IMG/VR virus record: IMGVR_UViG_3300020129_000252
Location: 1-21,589 of that record
Source of the DNA: a virus
Length of the DNA stretch: 21,589 bases
Strand: one strand, 5' to 3'
Under the pieces are notes generated by a model. That model ran no database searches, had not been told where the DNA came from, and worked only from the letters and a program-made list of their open reading frames with translations. Shown here one piece after another: positions 1-7,117 of the stretch (positions are counted from its first letter, which is position 1; each line of letters begins with the position of its first letter). Made by a program: the position numbers and the translations under genes.

Positions 1-178
1 CGGTCGGACTCGGTTCCACGACTGGCGCTCCGCTCTGGGGCGCCAGGTTCTCGTCCGGCTTCCTCGCCCCGCTCGCTGTGCTCGCCTCGTGCTGGTGTTC
101 CTGCTCGAGCTCCTGATGCTCGCGCTCCTGCTGCCGCAGACGTTCTTGTTCGCTCTGACCGCTGGCGTGTTCTGCCAT
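1..178 (-). CDS. Partial hypothetical Glu/Gln-rich protein, runs off the left edge
   Basis: An ATG at 178-176 is preceded by an AGGAG ribosome binding site and opens a frame with no stop before the window edge (59 codons visible). The protein begins MAEHASGQSEQERLRQQ and continues with a run rich in Glu, Gln, Arg and His, as in a charged coiled coil, followed by a Pro/Ala-rich stretch. Third codon positions are strongly G or C, which supports this frame over the other two, also open here. It lies downstream of the capsid gene in the same transcription direction. Function not recognised. The frame of the preceding gene also stays open through this segment, so one of the two is extended by chance, or an indel separates two parts of one gene. 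Confidence 0.5.
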   Translation of the reverse strand, partial: MAEHASGQSEQERLRQQEREHQELEQEHQHEASTASGARKPDENLAPQSGAPVVEPSPT

Positions 179-458
179 ATACCTGCTCCTCTGACGGACG
201 CTCTTTGATGACGGGATCGGGATACGGACCGGGCGGCGGGTCGGGATACGGACCGGGCGGCGGGTCGGTCTGCTCGGCGTGGAACGCCTGCAGCTCGGTC
301 AACGGCTCGAGCGGGCCAGGGTTGGGGATCTCAGCAACCGCCCGCGCGAATGCGCGATCGTTGGCGTCCTGGTCGCGCTCCTTGTCGTGCGCGTGCCACT
401 TCGCTTCCCGCTCCCGCTCGTCGGCGCGTGCCTTCTGCGCCGCGCTTTGCTCGCTCAT
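1..458 (-). CDS. Small hypothetical charged protein; true 3' end uncertain
   Basis: The ATG at 458-456 overlaps the TGA of the preceding gene (ATGA) and has a very strong Shine-Dalgarno sequence, AGGAGGTG. The protein starts MSEQSAAQKARADERERE, highly charged and probably helical. Around residues 62-82 it has a proline-rich segment with PPPGPYPD twice in tandem, encoded by a perfect 24-bp duplication. Codon use is convincing down to about position 180. From there the frame stays open to the window edge, but third positions become A-rich while another frame (ATG at 178) looks better, so the gene probably ends or shifts frame near 180. Its position after the capsid cluster suggests a virion-associated or head-completion role, which is a guess. 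No family recognised. Confidence 0.55.
   Translation of the reverse strand, partial: MSEQSAAQKARADEREREAKWHAHDKERDQDANDRAFARAVAEIPNPGPLEPLTELQAFHAEQTDPPPGPYPDPPPGPYPDPVIKERPSEEQVYGRTRQRSERTRTSAAAGARASGARAGTPARGEHSERGEEAGREPGAPERSASRGTESD
217..264. repeat. Perfect 24-bp tandem duplication
   Basis: Positions 217-240 and 241-264 are identical 24-bp units, followed by the first four bases of a third copy. The length is a multiple of three, so the duplication adds eight residues (PPPGPYPD) to the minus-strand protein without shifting its frame. Confidence 0.9.
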
Positions 459-1111
459 GCGGCACCTCCTGTTACCGGCGATGTGCCACGCGCTGACCGT
501 CGCCGTGCCTGCTCCATCGGGTCGTAGCCCTGCCCCTGGACTGTCGGCCCACCGAGCTTCGACTGGAACGCCTCGAGCGACATCGTCTCTGCCGTCTCGA
601 CGCCCGACAAGAGCTGCGCGTCGCGCGTGTCTTCCCGCGCCTGGGCGCGCTTCGGCAGCACGACCCTGATGTCCTTGCCCGCCTCTTCTTTGATCTGCTT
701 CAGGTAGTCGCGCAGCTCTTCGACCGAGTAATCGTCGAACGTATCCTCGAGATTCAGGTCCCGATAGCGTTCGCCAGCTCGACGGATGGCGTTGATAATC
801 GCGGCCTTCTCGCGCTGCACCTTCAGGATCTGCGGGAACTCGACCTGCCGATACCGCTGCGCTTCGCTGATGCCGTCGCGACCAGGCGTCTCGCTCAGCA
901 TGCGAAACCCTTTATCTTGGTAATACGCGCGGTTCTGCGGATCGCCCTGCAGCGACACGACCATGCCGTCAGGCTTCAGGTACAGGCGCAGCGGGTAGTT
1001 GTAGTTCTGCCCCCGCCGCGGCGTTGAGACGGCTGGAGCGGTCTGATCGAGCAGCTTGTCTAAGAACTCGTTGCCCGTCGTCGGCGCCGCGGGCGCTTCC
1101 GTCATCGTCAT
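455..1111 (-). CDS. Hypothetical protein downstream of the capsid gene (218 aa)
   Basis: A 218-aa protein starting MTMTEAPAAPTTGNEFLDK, one base after the capsid stop codon and overlapping the next gene by ATGA. The middle (about residues 100-160) is charged and probably helical, with the segments LEDTFDDYSVEELRDYLKQ and IKEEAGKDIRVVLPKRAQ. The C-terminus is Gly- and Arg-rich. No catalytic motif, signal peptide or membrane segment is visible. Position directly after the capsid gene would fit a head-completion, head-tail connector or capsid-associated protein, but this is inferred from order only; I do not recognise the family. Confidence 0.75.
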   Translation of the reverse strand: MTMTEAPAAPTTGNEFLDKLLDQTAPAVSTPRRGQNYNYPLRLYLKPDGMVVSLQGDPQNRAYYQDKGFRMLSETPGRDGISEAQRYRQVEFPQILKVQREKAAIINAIRRAGERYRDLNLEDTFDDYSVEELRDYLKQIKEEAGKDIRVVLPKRAQAREDTRDAQLLSGVETAETMSLEAFQSKLGGPTVQGQGYDPMEQARRRSARGTSPVTGGAA

Positions 1112-1966
1112 TTAAGAAGCTCCGTTGAGCAGGATCCCAAAGTTATCGCGCATCTCCTGGTGGCCGTAGATGACCTCGACCGCCAGCTTCCAGGCGAAGA
1201 CATCGATGTCATAAAACACGTGCGACTTGGGCGTCCGCTGGACCACGAGCGCGAGCGCGTCGCGATGAAAGATCGCGTTGTTAGCCTGCCCGCCCGCTGG
1301 ACGGACCAAATTAGTCGTGACCTTAAGGGTAAGACCGTACATTCCCCCTAATTCACCATTTTTCACCGGCATATTCCCGGTGCCGATATAGAGCGCATTG
1401 CTCCAGCGATCAAGCGCCAGCTTCGAGACTTTCTCGGCCGGCGTCATGACGAAGAAACGGTCTTCTTGCGGCACGTCGGCGTCATCGAGCAGCTTGATCG
1501 CGGCCAGCACGTTGGCATCTGTCGCCGCGGTGCCGAGCGTACCGACCACCTGCGAGAAACCCGCGAAGTCGGCGGCCAGCTTGCTATCGATATCTTTGGC
1601 GAGCGCATAACCGGGCTTGCGCTGGTACTCAGACTGCAAATCAACGTTCGACTGGACCTTGACGATGTCTTCGATACCAAGCGCAGCGTAAGACCAGATA
1701 TTCAGAACGATCGTCGTCGCGGTCTCGGCGACGGTCTCGTACGTGATGGCGGTGTTCTCCGCCTTCGCGCGAGCAGCGAGGTTGCCGATCGACGCCACTT
1801 TGACCGACTTGCCAACGGTCGCGTCTGACTCGTACGAGCGGTTGACGCTGGTGGCGATGACGAGATTGCTCTCGGTCGCCCTCAAGACCTGCTTCGACCA
1901 GATGTCGGGCGAGAAGACGCCGTCTGCGATCGTTTTGTCTACGAACTCGGTTGCACCAGTAGGCAC
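1112..1966 (-). CDS. Major capsid protein (HK97-fold type, inferred)
   Basis: A 284-aa protein starting at GTG (1966) with a strong AGGGGG ribosome binding site eight or nine bases upstream. The N-terminus contains FSPDIWSKQVLRATESNLVI, followed by a segment around GKSVKVASIGNLAARAKAEN, a layout common in phage coat proteins (an N-terminal W/L-rich helix, then a G-V-V strand and an extended loop). The middle has alternating Ala-rich helices, and the C-terminus ends in WKLAVEVIYGHQEMRDNFGI, typical of the last strand of coat proteins. It directly follows a scaffold-like gene, the standard order for phages that assemble around an internal scaffold. Third positions are less GC-rich than in neighbours, perhaps reflecting high expression. 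The family was recognised by pattern and context, not by a database match. Confidence 0.8.
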   Translation of the reverse strand: MPTGATEFVDKTIADGVFSPDIWSKQVLRATESNLVIATSVNRSYESDATVGKSVKVASIGNLAARAKAENTAITYETVAETATTIVLNIWSYAALGIEDIVKVQSNVDLQSEYQRKPGYALAKDIDSKLAADFAGFSQVVGTLGTAATDANVLAAIKLLDDADVPQEDRFFVMTPAEKVSKLALDRWSNALYIGTGNMPVKNGELGGMYGLTLKVTTNLVRPAGGQANNAIFHRDALALVVQRTPKSHVFYDIDVFAWKLAVEVIYGHQEMRDNFGILLNGAS

Positions 1967-1978
1967 TGGTCAGACCCC

Positions 1979-2878
1979 CTAGCGTTGTGTCAGGGGGATG
2001 CTCCGAGTAGCTCGGTGACGTACCCCCGGTTTTGGATGCCCGTTCTCATCGAACAAGGCGTCATATTCCCGCATGGACATCGCCGCAATCTGTTCGTCAG
2101 TCACTTCACGGACGCGACCGGGGGTTCCACCTTCGCGCTCTGGGACTGGCTCGTCGCCATTGACTTCCGACAGCACCGACTTGCGTAGTGCAGACTCGCG
2201 GCGGGAAATCTCTTTCTCCACCTCGAGCCTGGTGCGCGCATCGACGATGTACTGGAGATACTCGGCGGCGCCTTGGGCTTGCCCTTTTCCTTCTCCGAAA
2301 ACCTTGCCTGCTACGTCCCGCTGAATCTCAGCGGGTAGTTGCTGCTGGAACAATACAACGCCGTCCCATACGGGACCAGCAGAAGCGAGCGCCTGCTGCT
2401 GCGCGAGGCGTTCCTGGTACTCCTTCTGTGTCAGCTCGCCGAGCGTGTACAGGTCGCCGTTTTGCGCCGCTTCGAGCTTCGCCTGCTCGGCACGTTGCGC
2501 CTCTTGCTGCTGCAGGATCTGGCGCGCGCGCAGATCGGCGCGACTGCCGATGAAGCCGCTGAGCGTCTCGTCCTGCTCGAGCTTCTCCCGCGGCAGGTTC
2601 TTGGCAAGCAGCTTGAACTTCTCAAGTGGGTCTTTGGCGTCCTCGAGCTGCGCTAACCACTCCGGCGGTTCTGTCGGCGCCGGTGATTCGTTGGAGGAGC
2701 CCTCCGAATCCGCCGCACTATCTGGAGCCGCCGGAGTGGGTTCAGGAGTTGGCGCAGGTTCGCGACGACCGCGAGAACGTCGCGGGGCAGGCGCCTCTTG
2801 AGGCTCCGCCTGCTGCTCGCGCTCCTGGACGACCTCTTCGAGCAGGTCAGGGTGCACGCCTCTATCGGTCATCGTCAT
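1979..2878 (-). CDS. Putative scaffolding protein
   Basis: A 299-aa protein starting [16 protein letters not shown], overlapping the 42-aa gene before it by ATGA and ending 12 bases before the capsid start. Residues 15-75 form a low-complexity Glu/Pro/Ala segment, and residues about 75-165 form a long charged helix rich in Gln, Glu, Ala and Leu. A second helical block lies around 205-235, and the C-terminus is basic. An acidic, mostly helical protein of about 300 residues immediately upstream of the coat gene is typical of phage scaffolds, which guide procapsid assembly and then leave. Sequence identity in this class is too low to confirm by eye, so the call rests on composition and position. 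No protease motif was seen. Confidence 0.7.
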   Translation of the reverse strand: MTMTDRGVHPDLLEEVVQEREQQAEPQEAPAPRRSRGRREPAPTPEPTPAAPDSAADSEGSSNESPAPTEPPEWLAQLEDAKDPLEKFKLLAKNLPREKLEQDETLSGFIGSRADLRARQILQQQEAQRAEQAKLEAAQNGDLYTLGELTQKEYQERLAQQQALASAGPVWDGVVLFQQQLPAEIQRDVAGKVFGEGKGQAQGAAEYLQYIVDARTRLEVEKEISRRESALRKSVLSEVNGDEPVPEREGGTPGRVREVTDEQIAAMSMREYDALFDENGHPKPGVRHRATRSIPLTQR

Positions 2879-3003
2879 CGCTTGGACTTCCCCGCTGCCC
2901 GCATTGCCATCGCAATCGCTTGCTTCTGTGGCCGGCCAGCCTTCACCTCACGTCTGATGTTGGAGCTGATCGTTTTCTGCGAAGACCCTTTCTTCAGCGG
3001 CAT
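2875..3003 (-). CDS. Small basic conserved phage protein (42 aa)
   Basis: A 42-aa protein, [20 protein letters not shown] followed by [23 protein letters not shown] chose the ATG at 3003 because GGAGGCG lies eight bases upstream; an in-frame start 18 codons earlier would run into the hairpin region. Short proteins opening with this [13 protein letters not shown](S/E)NI pattern are common in phage genomes, often near head or portal genes, and have no assigned function known to me. The strong positive charge (13 Lys/Arg) could fit nucleic acid binding, which is inference. It is coupled to the scaffold gene by ATGA. Confidence 0.85.
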   Translation of the reverse strand: MPLKKGSSQKTISSNIRREVKAGRPQKQAIAMAMRAAGKSKR

Positions 3004-3016
3004 GGCGACGCCTCCG

Positions 3017-3055
3017 TAAAATAAGGCCGGCGGCTGCCTTGAACAACCGCCGGCC
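3017..3055 (-). terminator. Possible rho-independent terminator or leader hairpin
   Basis: Perfect 9-bp arms GGCCGGCGG (3025-3033) and CCGCCGGCC (3047-3055) enclose a 13-base loop. Read on the minus strand, the stem is followed by TTATTTTA, so it can act as a terminator for transcripts arriving from the right. It lies 14 bases before the start of the 42-aa gene, and the U-rich tail runs into that gene's ribosome binding site, so a role in the leader is also possible. On the plus strand it is the 5' border of the HNH gene. Confidence 0.5.
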
Positions 3056-3080
3056 ACACCAAAGAGGTCGTAGCTCTCTG

Positions 3081-3731
3081 ATGCAACTCGATCCTACGCT
3101 GTGCAGCGTTGCGGAGTGCCCCGCGCCCGCCAAGGTGCGCGGCTGGTGCCAGACGCACTACATGCGCTGGTGGAAGCACGGCGATCCGCTCAAGGTCTTT
3201 CCACGAGGGCACTTCCGTGACCGAAGCGTTCCTTGCGCGATTGATGGATGTACACAAACCCCGCTGGCCAGAGGATGGTGCAAAAAGCACTGGCGGGCGT
3301 GGCGCGCCTACGGCGATCCACTCGCCCAGCAACCCTCTGGGCGTCGACAGATGGATACCTGTGCGAGAGGGCACAACGACTGGTATGTGGGGGATGGACG
3401 GGGCAGTCGTTACTGCCGAACCTGCCACGGAACTGCGCCTAATCGCTCCCCGGCGAGCCGCTACCGAGAGCACCTCAAGCTTCGTCGTGGCCTGACGCCT
3501 GAGCAGGTTACGGCAATGTTGGTCTCGCAAGGCGGCGTGTGTGCCATCTGCGGTCAAGTTCCGAAGAAACCCCACGTTGATCACCATCATGGAACAGGCG
3601 TTGTTCGTGGCGTCTTGTGCAAGGCCTGCAACACAGGAATCGGGATGCTGCAAGACTCGCCCGAGATTCTCAGAGCAGGAGCGGCGTACGTGGAGTCGCA
3701 TCAACGCTTAATGGTCCCGCTTAGAGTCTGA
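3081..3731 (+). CDS. HNH endonuclease, recombination endonuclease VII type, with two N-terminal zinc motifs
   Basis: One of two plus-strand genes. From the ATG at 3081 it gives 216 aa. Two related zinc motifs come first: C8-x4-C13, GWC23, H26, ending KHGDP, and C52-x4-C57, GWC67, H70, ending AYGDP. A further CxxxH/CxxC set follows (C94, H98, C112, C115), then the Endonuclease VII-type domain with C154-x2-C157, DHHH (167-170), GVLCKACN (C180, C183, N184) and the typical tail helix around ESH. Such nucleases cut DNA and often behave as free-standing homing endonucleases between phage genes. A TTG start at 3039 is possible, but it would lie in the hairpin loop. The Shine-Dalgarno is weak (AGAGG about 13 bases upstream). 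The 3' end overlaps the convergent minus-strand gene by 31 bp. Confidence 0.88.
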   Translation: MQLDPTLCSVAECPAPAKVRGWCQTHYMRWWKHGDPLKVFPRGHFRDRSVPCAIDGCTQTPLARGWCKKHWRAWRAYGDPLAQQPSGRRQMDTCARGHNDWYVGDGRGSRYCRTCHGTAPNRSPASRYREHLKLRRGLTPEQVTAMLVSQGGVCAICGQVPKKPHVDHHHGTGVVRGVLCKACNTGIGMLQDSPEILRAGAAYVESHQRLMVPLRV

Positions 3732-5134
3732 GGCGCCGTGAACTGCGGCAGGGTGTTCTGGATCTGCGCCAGTGAGTCTTTCGGGTCCAGCCCGTACTTC
3801 TCCTGCATACCTTGCAGCACCATCGATTGCGTTGACGGTGCGGCCCGCTGAAACTCCACCGAGTTGAGCTTGGTCGGCGTCGGGATGGCGTCCAGCACGC
3901 TGTTCATGCTGGCTGTGTTCGCGCTGGGCTCTCTGATGTCGGAGATTAATTGCGACAGGTAGCCCATCCCGCCCTGCGTATTGCCGCCCACCGTACCGAC
4001 GCCCGTCACCGTATTCGGCGCCGAGAAACCGGCTACACCCCCGCCAGAGAGCAGGTTGCCCATCTGACCGATCGCCTGCTGCTGCCTGAACGGGTTGGCT
4101 TGCAGGTCCGCGGCCTGTTTGATCATGCCCATCTGCTGCGTATACGTCTGGTTCTGCCCGGCCAGCGTAGTGAGTGGCTGGCCGTTGGCACCGATCGGCA
4201 CGCCGCTGGCGTCGTAGGCCTGCGGCACGTAGCCGTATTGCGTCGCGTACTGGTTCTGTGCCTGCAACGTGCGCTGCGGCGTGCCTTGCTGATTCGGCAA
4301 CACGCCACCAGGCGACGCCGCGGCGATGGCCTGGTTCGAGTCCCTGACCCACGCCGTCATCGCCGCATTCCAGTCGCCGCCGTTCGAGACGAAATAGCCG
4401 CGCTGCGTCTGCGGGTCCAGGTCGGAGAACTTGCCGCCGCCAGCGTTGGTGCCAGGCGCGTAGATCTGCGACGGCGCCTGGTACGTGCCGGTCACGCCCG
4501 ACTGCGCGACCGCGTTGTTCATCGCGGCAGTGTTCAGGTTGCTGTAGCCGGTCATGCCGGCCAGCGTCTGCTGCGGTAGCTGCGACGGAGGTGCCTGCTC
4601 GAGTGCCATCGCCTGCTGCGCTGCGATCGTCGGAATGGTGGTCAGACTGCCGTTCCAACCCATCGCCTGCGCTTGCGGGATATTCACCCGCTGGAGCTGA
4701 CCGCTAGGCAGGACGTAGCTCAACTGGACGGCACCGTACGTGCTCGTGTCGTAGGTGTTGGGGTCCAGACGTACGAAGGTGCCAGGCGTGTACTGCGACT
4801 GAGACGGCGCGGTGTAGAAGCCGGTCAGACCAGCGGCGCCCTGCTGCGTGCTGGCCTGCCCCGACAGGTTCGCCATCGACTGCGACGCGTCCAGCCCCGA
4901 GAAGCCGGGGATGTAGCCGATGCCGCCCGTCGCCGTGCCCTGCGCCAGCGTTCCAGCACCTGGCGGTGCAGGCTGGCCGACGCCGAAGTTCTGGCCGTAC
5001 TGCTCAGCGACCGAATTGGTGTACGTCAGGTTCCACTGGCGGATCAGCTCCTGCGCCGCGGCAGTGTTGCCCTTGCCGACCGCAGACGTGAACTGCTGGA
5101 CCGCCTGCTCGAGCTGCGCGTCTGTGAGTGCCAT
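3701..5134 (-). CDS. Putative virion structural protein, Gln/Gly/Thr-rich (477 aa)
   Basis: A 477-aa protein with a good AAGGAG ribosome binding site, nine bases after the stop of the 657-aa gene. The first 45 residues are helical; the rest is rich in Gln, Gly, Ala, Thr and Tyr, with no catalytic motif, signal peptide or membrane segment. Two stretches resemble each other: residues about 102-127 (GLTGFYTAPSQ, TPGT, LDPNT) and 213-243 (GVTGTYQAPSQ, APGT, LDPQT), suggesting internal duplication. It is the last of three large genes after the portal region, so an internal virion (ejection) protein in the sense of T7 gp14-gp16 is plausible by position. No family recognised. The C-terminus overlaps the convergent HNH gene. 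Confidence 0.75.
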   Translation of the reverse strand: MALTDAQLEQAVQQFTSAVGKGNTAAAQELIRQWNLTYTNSVAEQYGQNFGVGQPAPPGAGTLAQGTATGGIGYIPGFSGLDASQSMANLSGQASTQQGAAGLTGFYTAPSQSQYTPGTFVRLDPNTYDTSTYGAVQLSYVLPSGQLQRVNIPQAQAMGWNGSLTTIPTIAAQQAMALEQAPPSQLPQQTLAGMTGYSNLNTAAMNNAVAQSGVTGTYQAPSQIYAPGTNAGGGKFSDLDPQTQRGYFVSNGGDWNAAMTAWVRDSNQAIAAASPGGVLPNQQGTPQRTLQAQNQYATQYGYVPQAYDASGVPIGANGQPLTTLAGQNQTYTQQMGMIKQAADLQANPFRQQQAIGQMGNLLSGGGVAGFSAPNTVTGVGTVGGNTQGGMGYLSQLISDIREPSANTASMNSVLDAIPTPTKLNSVEFQRAAPSTQSMVLQGMQEKYGLDPKDSLAQIQNTLPQFTAPQTLSGTIKR

Positions 5135-5143
5135 ACGGTCTCC

Positions 5144-7117
5144 TTACGCGGGAATCAACGGCAACGGCGGCGCGACGAAACCGTTCGCTGCATTCGGCCC
5201 AACTGACGGCAGACCCACTCCGCTGATGATGCCCTGCTGCCAGGCAGGGTTATACAGACCAGGCGTCGTCGGCGCGCCCTGCATCGCGACCGGCGTCTGC
5301 CCCGCAGCGATCGCCCTGCCCTGTGGGTTGTCCAGCAGTCCTCGAGCTTTCATCGCCGCGGCCTGCGCCTGTGCCTGCTGCACTGCTGCTGCCTGCTGCT
5401 GCTGCAACGCCTGATCGACGCCGACGTTGGTCTGCTGCCCCTGCGCATTACCCGCGATCGTCACCGGCGCGACCACGCCGTTCGCCGCCTGCGAGCCCTT
5501 CGCCGCGATGGTCGCTGCCACGTCGGGATACGGCTTGCCGCTCTGCGTCTGGTACTGCTGCATCATCTGCGCGAGCGTCTGCGTCGCCTGCTGCGCCAGC
5601 GTCGGATCACCCGAGATCTTCGGATCGGCTCCCTGCACCATGCGCGCCGCGGTCTCGTACACCGCGTCGCCGCCTCCCATGTTGGTGACCCAATTCGACA
5701 GACCGCCGACCAGGTTCTTCCCGAAGTCGCTCGGGATGTCGGTGATCTTGCTGCTGCCGATCGTGCCCATCATGTTCGACAGCGCGCTGGTCGCGCTGGA
5801 AACACGCTGGTTGAGCATCCCCGCGCCCGTCGAGGCGTTCGTCGCCGTGTTCGACAGGATGTTGTTCGCCGCGGTGATGGCGTTCTGCTGCCCAGCGTTA
5901 TCGGCCTGCTGTTTGGCAGCGTCCGCGCTGATCCGCGAGGTCTGCGCGTTCATCGTGTTGATCGCGCCGGTGATGATCTTCTGGGCCTGGTCCTCGGACA
6001 TCGACCCAGCCGCGACCTTCATGCCGAGCTGCTTGGCGAGATCCTCGGTCGCCTGCGACGACTTGATCTGGTTGACGTTCGGCGTCGTGACCACAGCACC
6101 CGTCGACGGGTCCAGCGTGACGATGAACGGGTTCGTCGAGTCCGCCGCCGGCGCCGTGCCAGGCTGCACCCGAATTGGCGGCTTCCAGCCAGGTTTCTCG
6201 AGTCGGCTGATCTCTTTGCCAGCCTGATCGGTGAACACGACGTACGGCGAGTCGGGACTGTCGTACGTGCCGGAGACCTTGACATCGGCCGGCAGGTTGG
6301 TCTCGACGAACTGGACCGTGCCGTCGGGATTTTTGACGGGGTAGTACGACTTGCCGTTGCGGGTCTGGATGCCGCCGAGGTTGTTGACATCGGTCGGCGT
6401 CGGCATGACGACGTGGTATTTCGTGGCGTCGTCAGTGCCCTTCGGGTCGTACTCGACCAGACCGACGCCCGGCACGTTGAGCTGCGTCGGTTCCTTGGGC
6501 TTGGCGCCAACGACCGTGTAGGTGCCGTCGGCCTTGATCGACCAGACCTGGTCGCCAACGTCGTGCAGCGCGGGTTGTGGTCCTGCGGGCACGGTGATGC
6601 TCGTCCCGGTTGCGGGGTCACGTAAGGCGATGACCTTGCCCGAGTCATCCTTGACCTGGTCGAGCTTGTCCGTCGGCGAGGGTTGCTTGGTGGTGCTGCC
6701 CTGCGGCACGTCGACCAGAGGCCCGCCCGAGTCCCACTGCACCTTCTTCAGGTCGGCGTTGTAGAGATTCGGGTTCGGCTTCGTAGCGAGCGGATCGACC
6801 TGACCGTTGGCATTGGGCGTCGTATCTGGAATCGTCTCGTTGACACCCGACTGTTTCAGCTCGAGCCCGGCCTTGAGCAGCGCGGGATCATTCGGCTTGA
6901 GCAGGAGCTTTCGCTGTGTACCGTTGGCGTCCTGGACGACGACGTAGTACATACCCGTGCCACGGTTGACCGTCTGTGCCGGCGTCTGCCCATCGGGCGA
7001 GGCGGGAATAGTGACCGGCGCCGTGTCTTCCTGGGGCGTGTCCCCCCCGAACAGCTTCCACTGCTTGTCAGGTGAGCTGGCGTTGAGTTGGTCGACGAGT
7101 TGCTGAATGGATGCCAT
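5144..7117 (-). CDS. Putative virion structural protein (657 aa)
   Basis: A 657-aa protein whose ATG overlaps the previous stop as TGATG, with TAGGAG eight bases upstream. Residues 1 to about 340 look beta-rich, with many short turns of the type N-P-D-G-T (ADGTYTVVGAK, NPDGTVQFVE, DPSTGAVVTT), resembling repeated beta-hairpins. Residues about 345-480 are helical and rich in Asn, Ala, Ser and Gln. After that come Gln-rich stretches and a Pro/Gly-rich C-terminus ending in PPLPLIPA. No enzyme motif, membrane helix or signal sequence is visible. With the genes on both sides it probably forms a virion or DNA-ejection component; this is inferred from order and size only. Confidence 0.75.
   Translation of the reverse strand: MASIQQLVDQLNASSPDKQWKLFGGDTPQEDTAPVTIPASPDGQTPAQTVNRGTGMYYVVVQDANGTQRKLLLKPNDPALLKAGLELKQSGVNETIPDTTPNANGQVDPLATKPNPNLYNADLKKVQWDSGGPLVDVPQGSTTKQPSPTDKLDQVKDDSGKVIALRDPATGTSITVPAGPQPALHDVGDQVWSIKADGTYTVVGAKPKEPTQLNVPGVGLVEYDPKGTDDATKYHVVMPTPTDVNNLGGIQTRNGKSYYPVKNPDGTVQFVETNLPADVKVSGTYDSPDSPYVVFTDQAGKEISRLEKPGWKPPIRVQPGTAPAADSTNPFIVTLDPSTGAVVTTPNVNQIKSSQATEDLAKQLGMKVAAGSMSEDQAQKIITGAINTMNAQTSRISADAAKQQADNAGQQNAITAANNILSNTATNASTGAGMLNQRVSSATSALSNMMGTIGSSKITDIPSDFGKNLVGGLSNWVTNMGGGDAVYETAARMVQGADPKISGDPTLAQQATQTLAQMMQQYQTQSGKPYPDVAATIAAKGSQAANGVVAPVTIAGNAQGQQTNVGVDQALQQQQAAAVQQAQAQAAAMKARGLLDNPQGRAIAAGQTPVAMQGAPTTPGLYNPAWQQGIISGVGLPSVGPNAANGFVAPPLPLIPA

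Noticed and set aside
1100-2880. Identical MTMT openings of the 218-aa and scaffold genes
   Set aside because: Only about 11 bases are shared around the two starts; the proteins differ at once after this, so it is most likely chance or a start-site preference.
2994-3704. 236-codon minus-strand frame opposite the HNH nuclease
   Set aside because: The plus-strand frame carries ordered zinc ligands and the DHHH motif; the opposite frame shows no motif.
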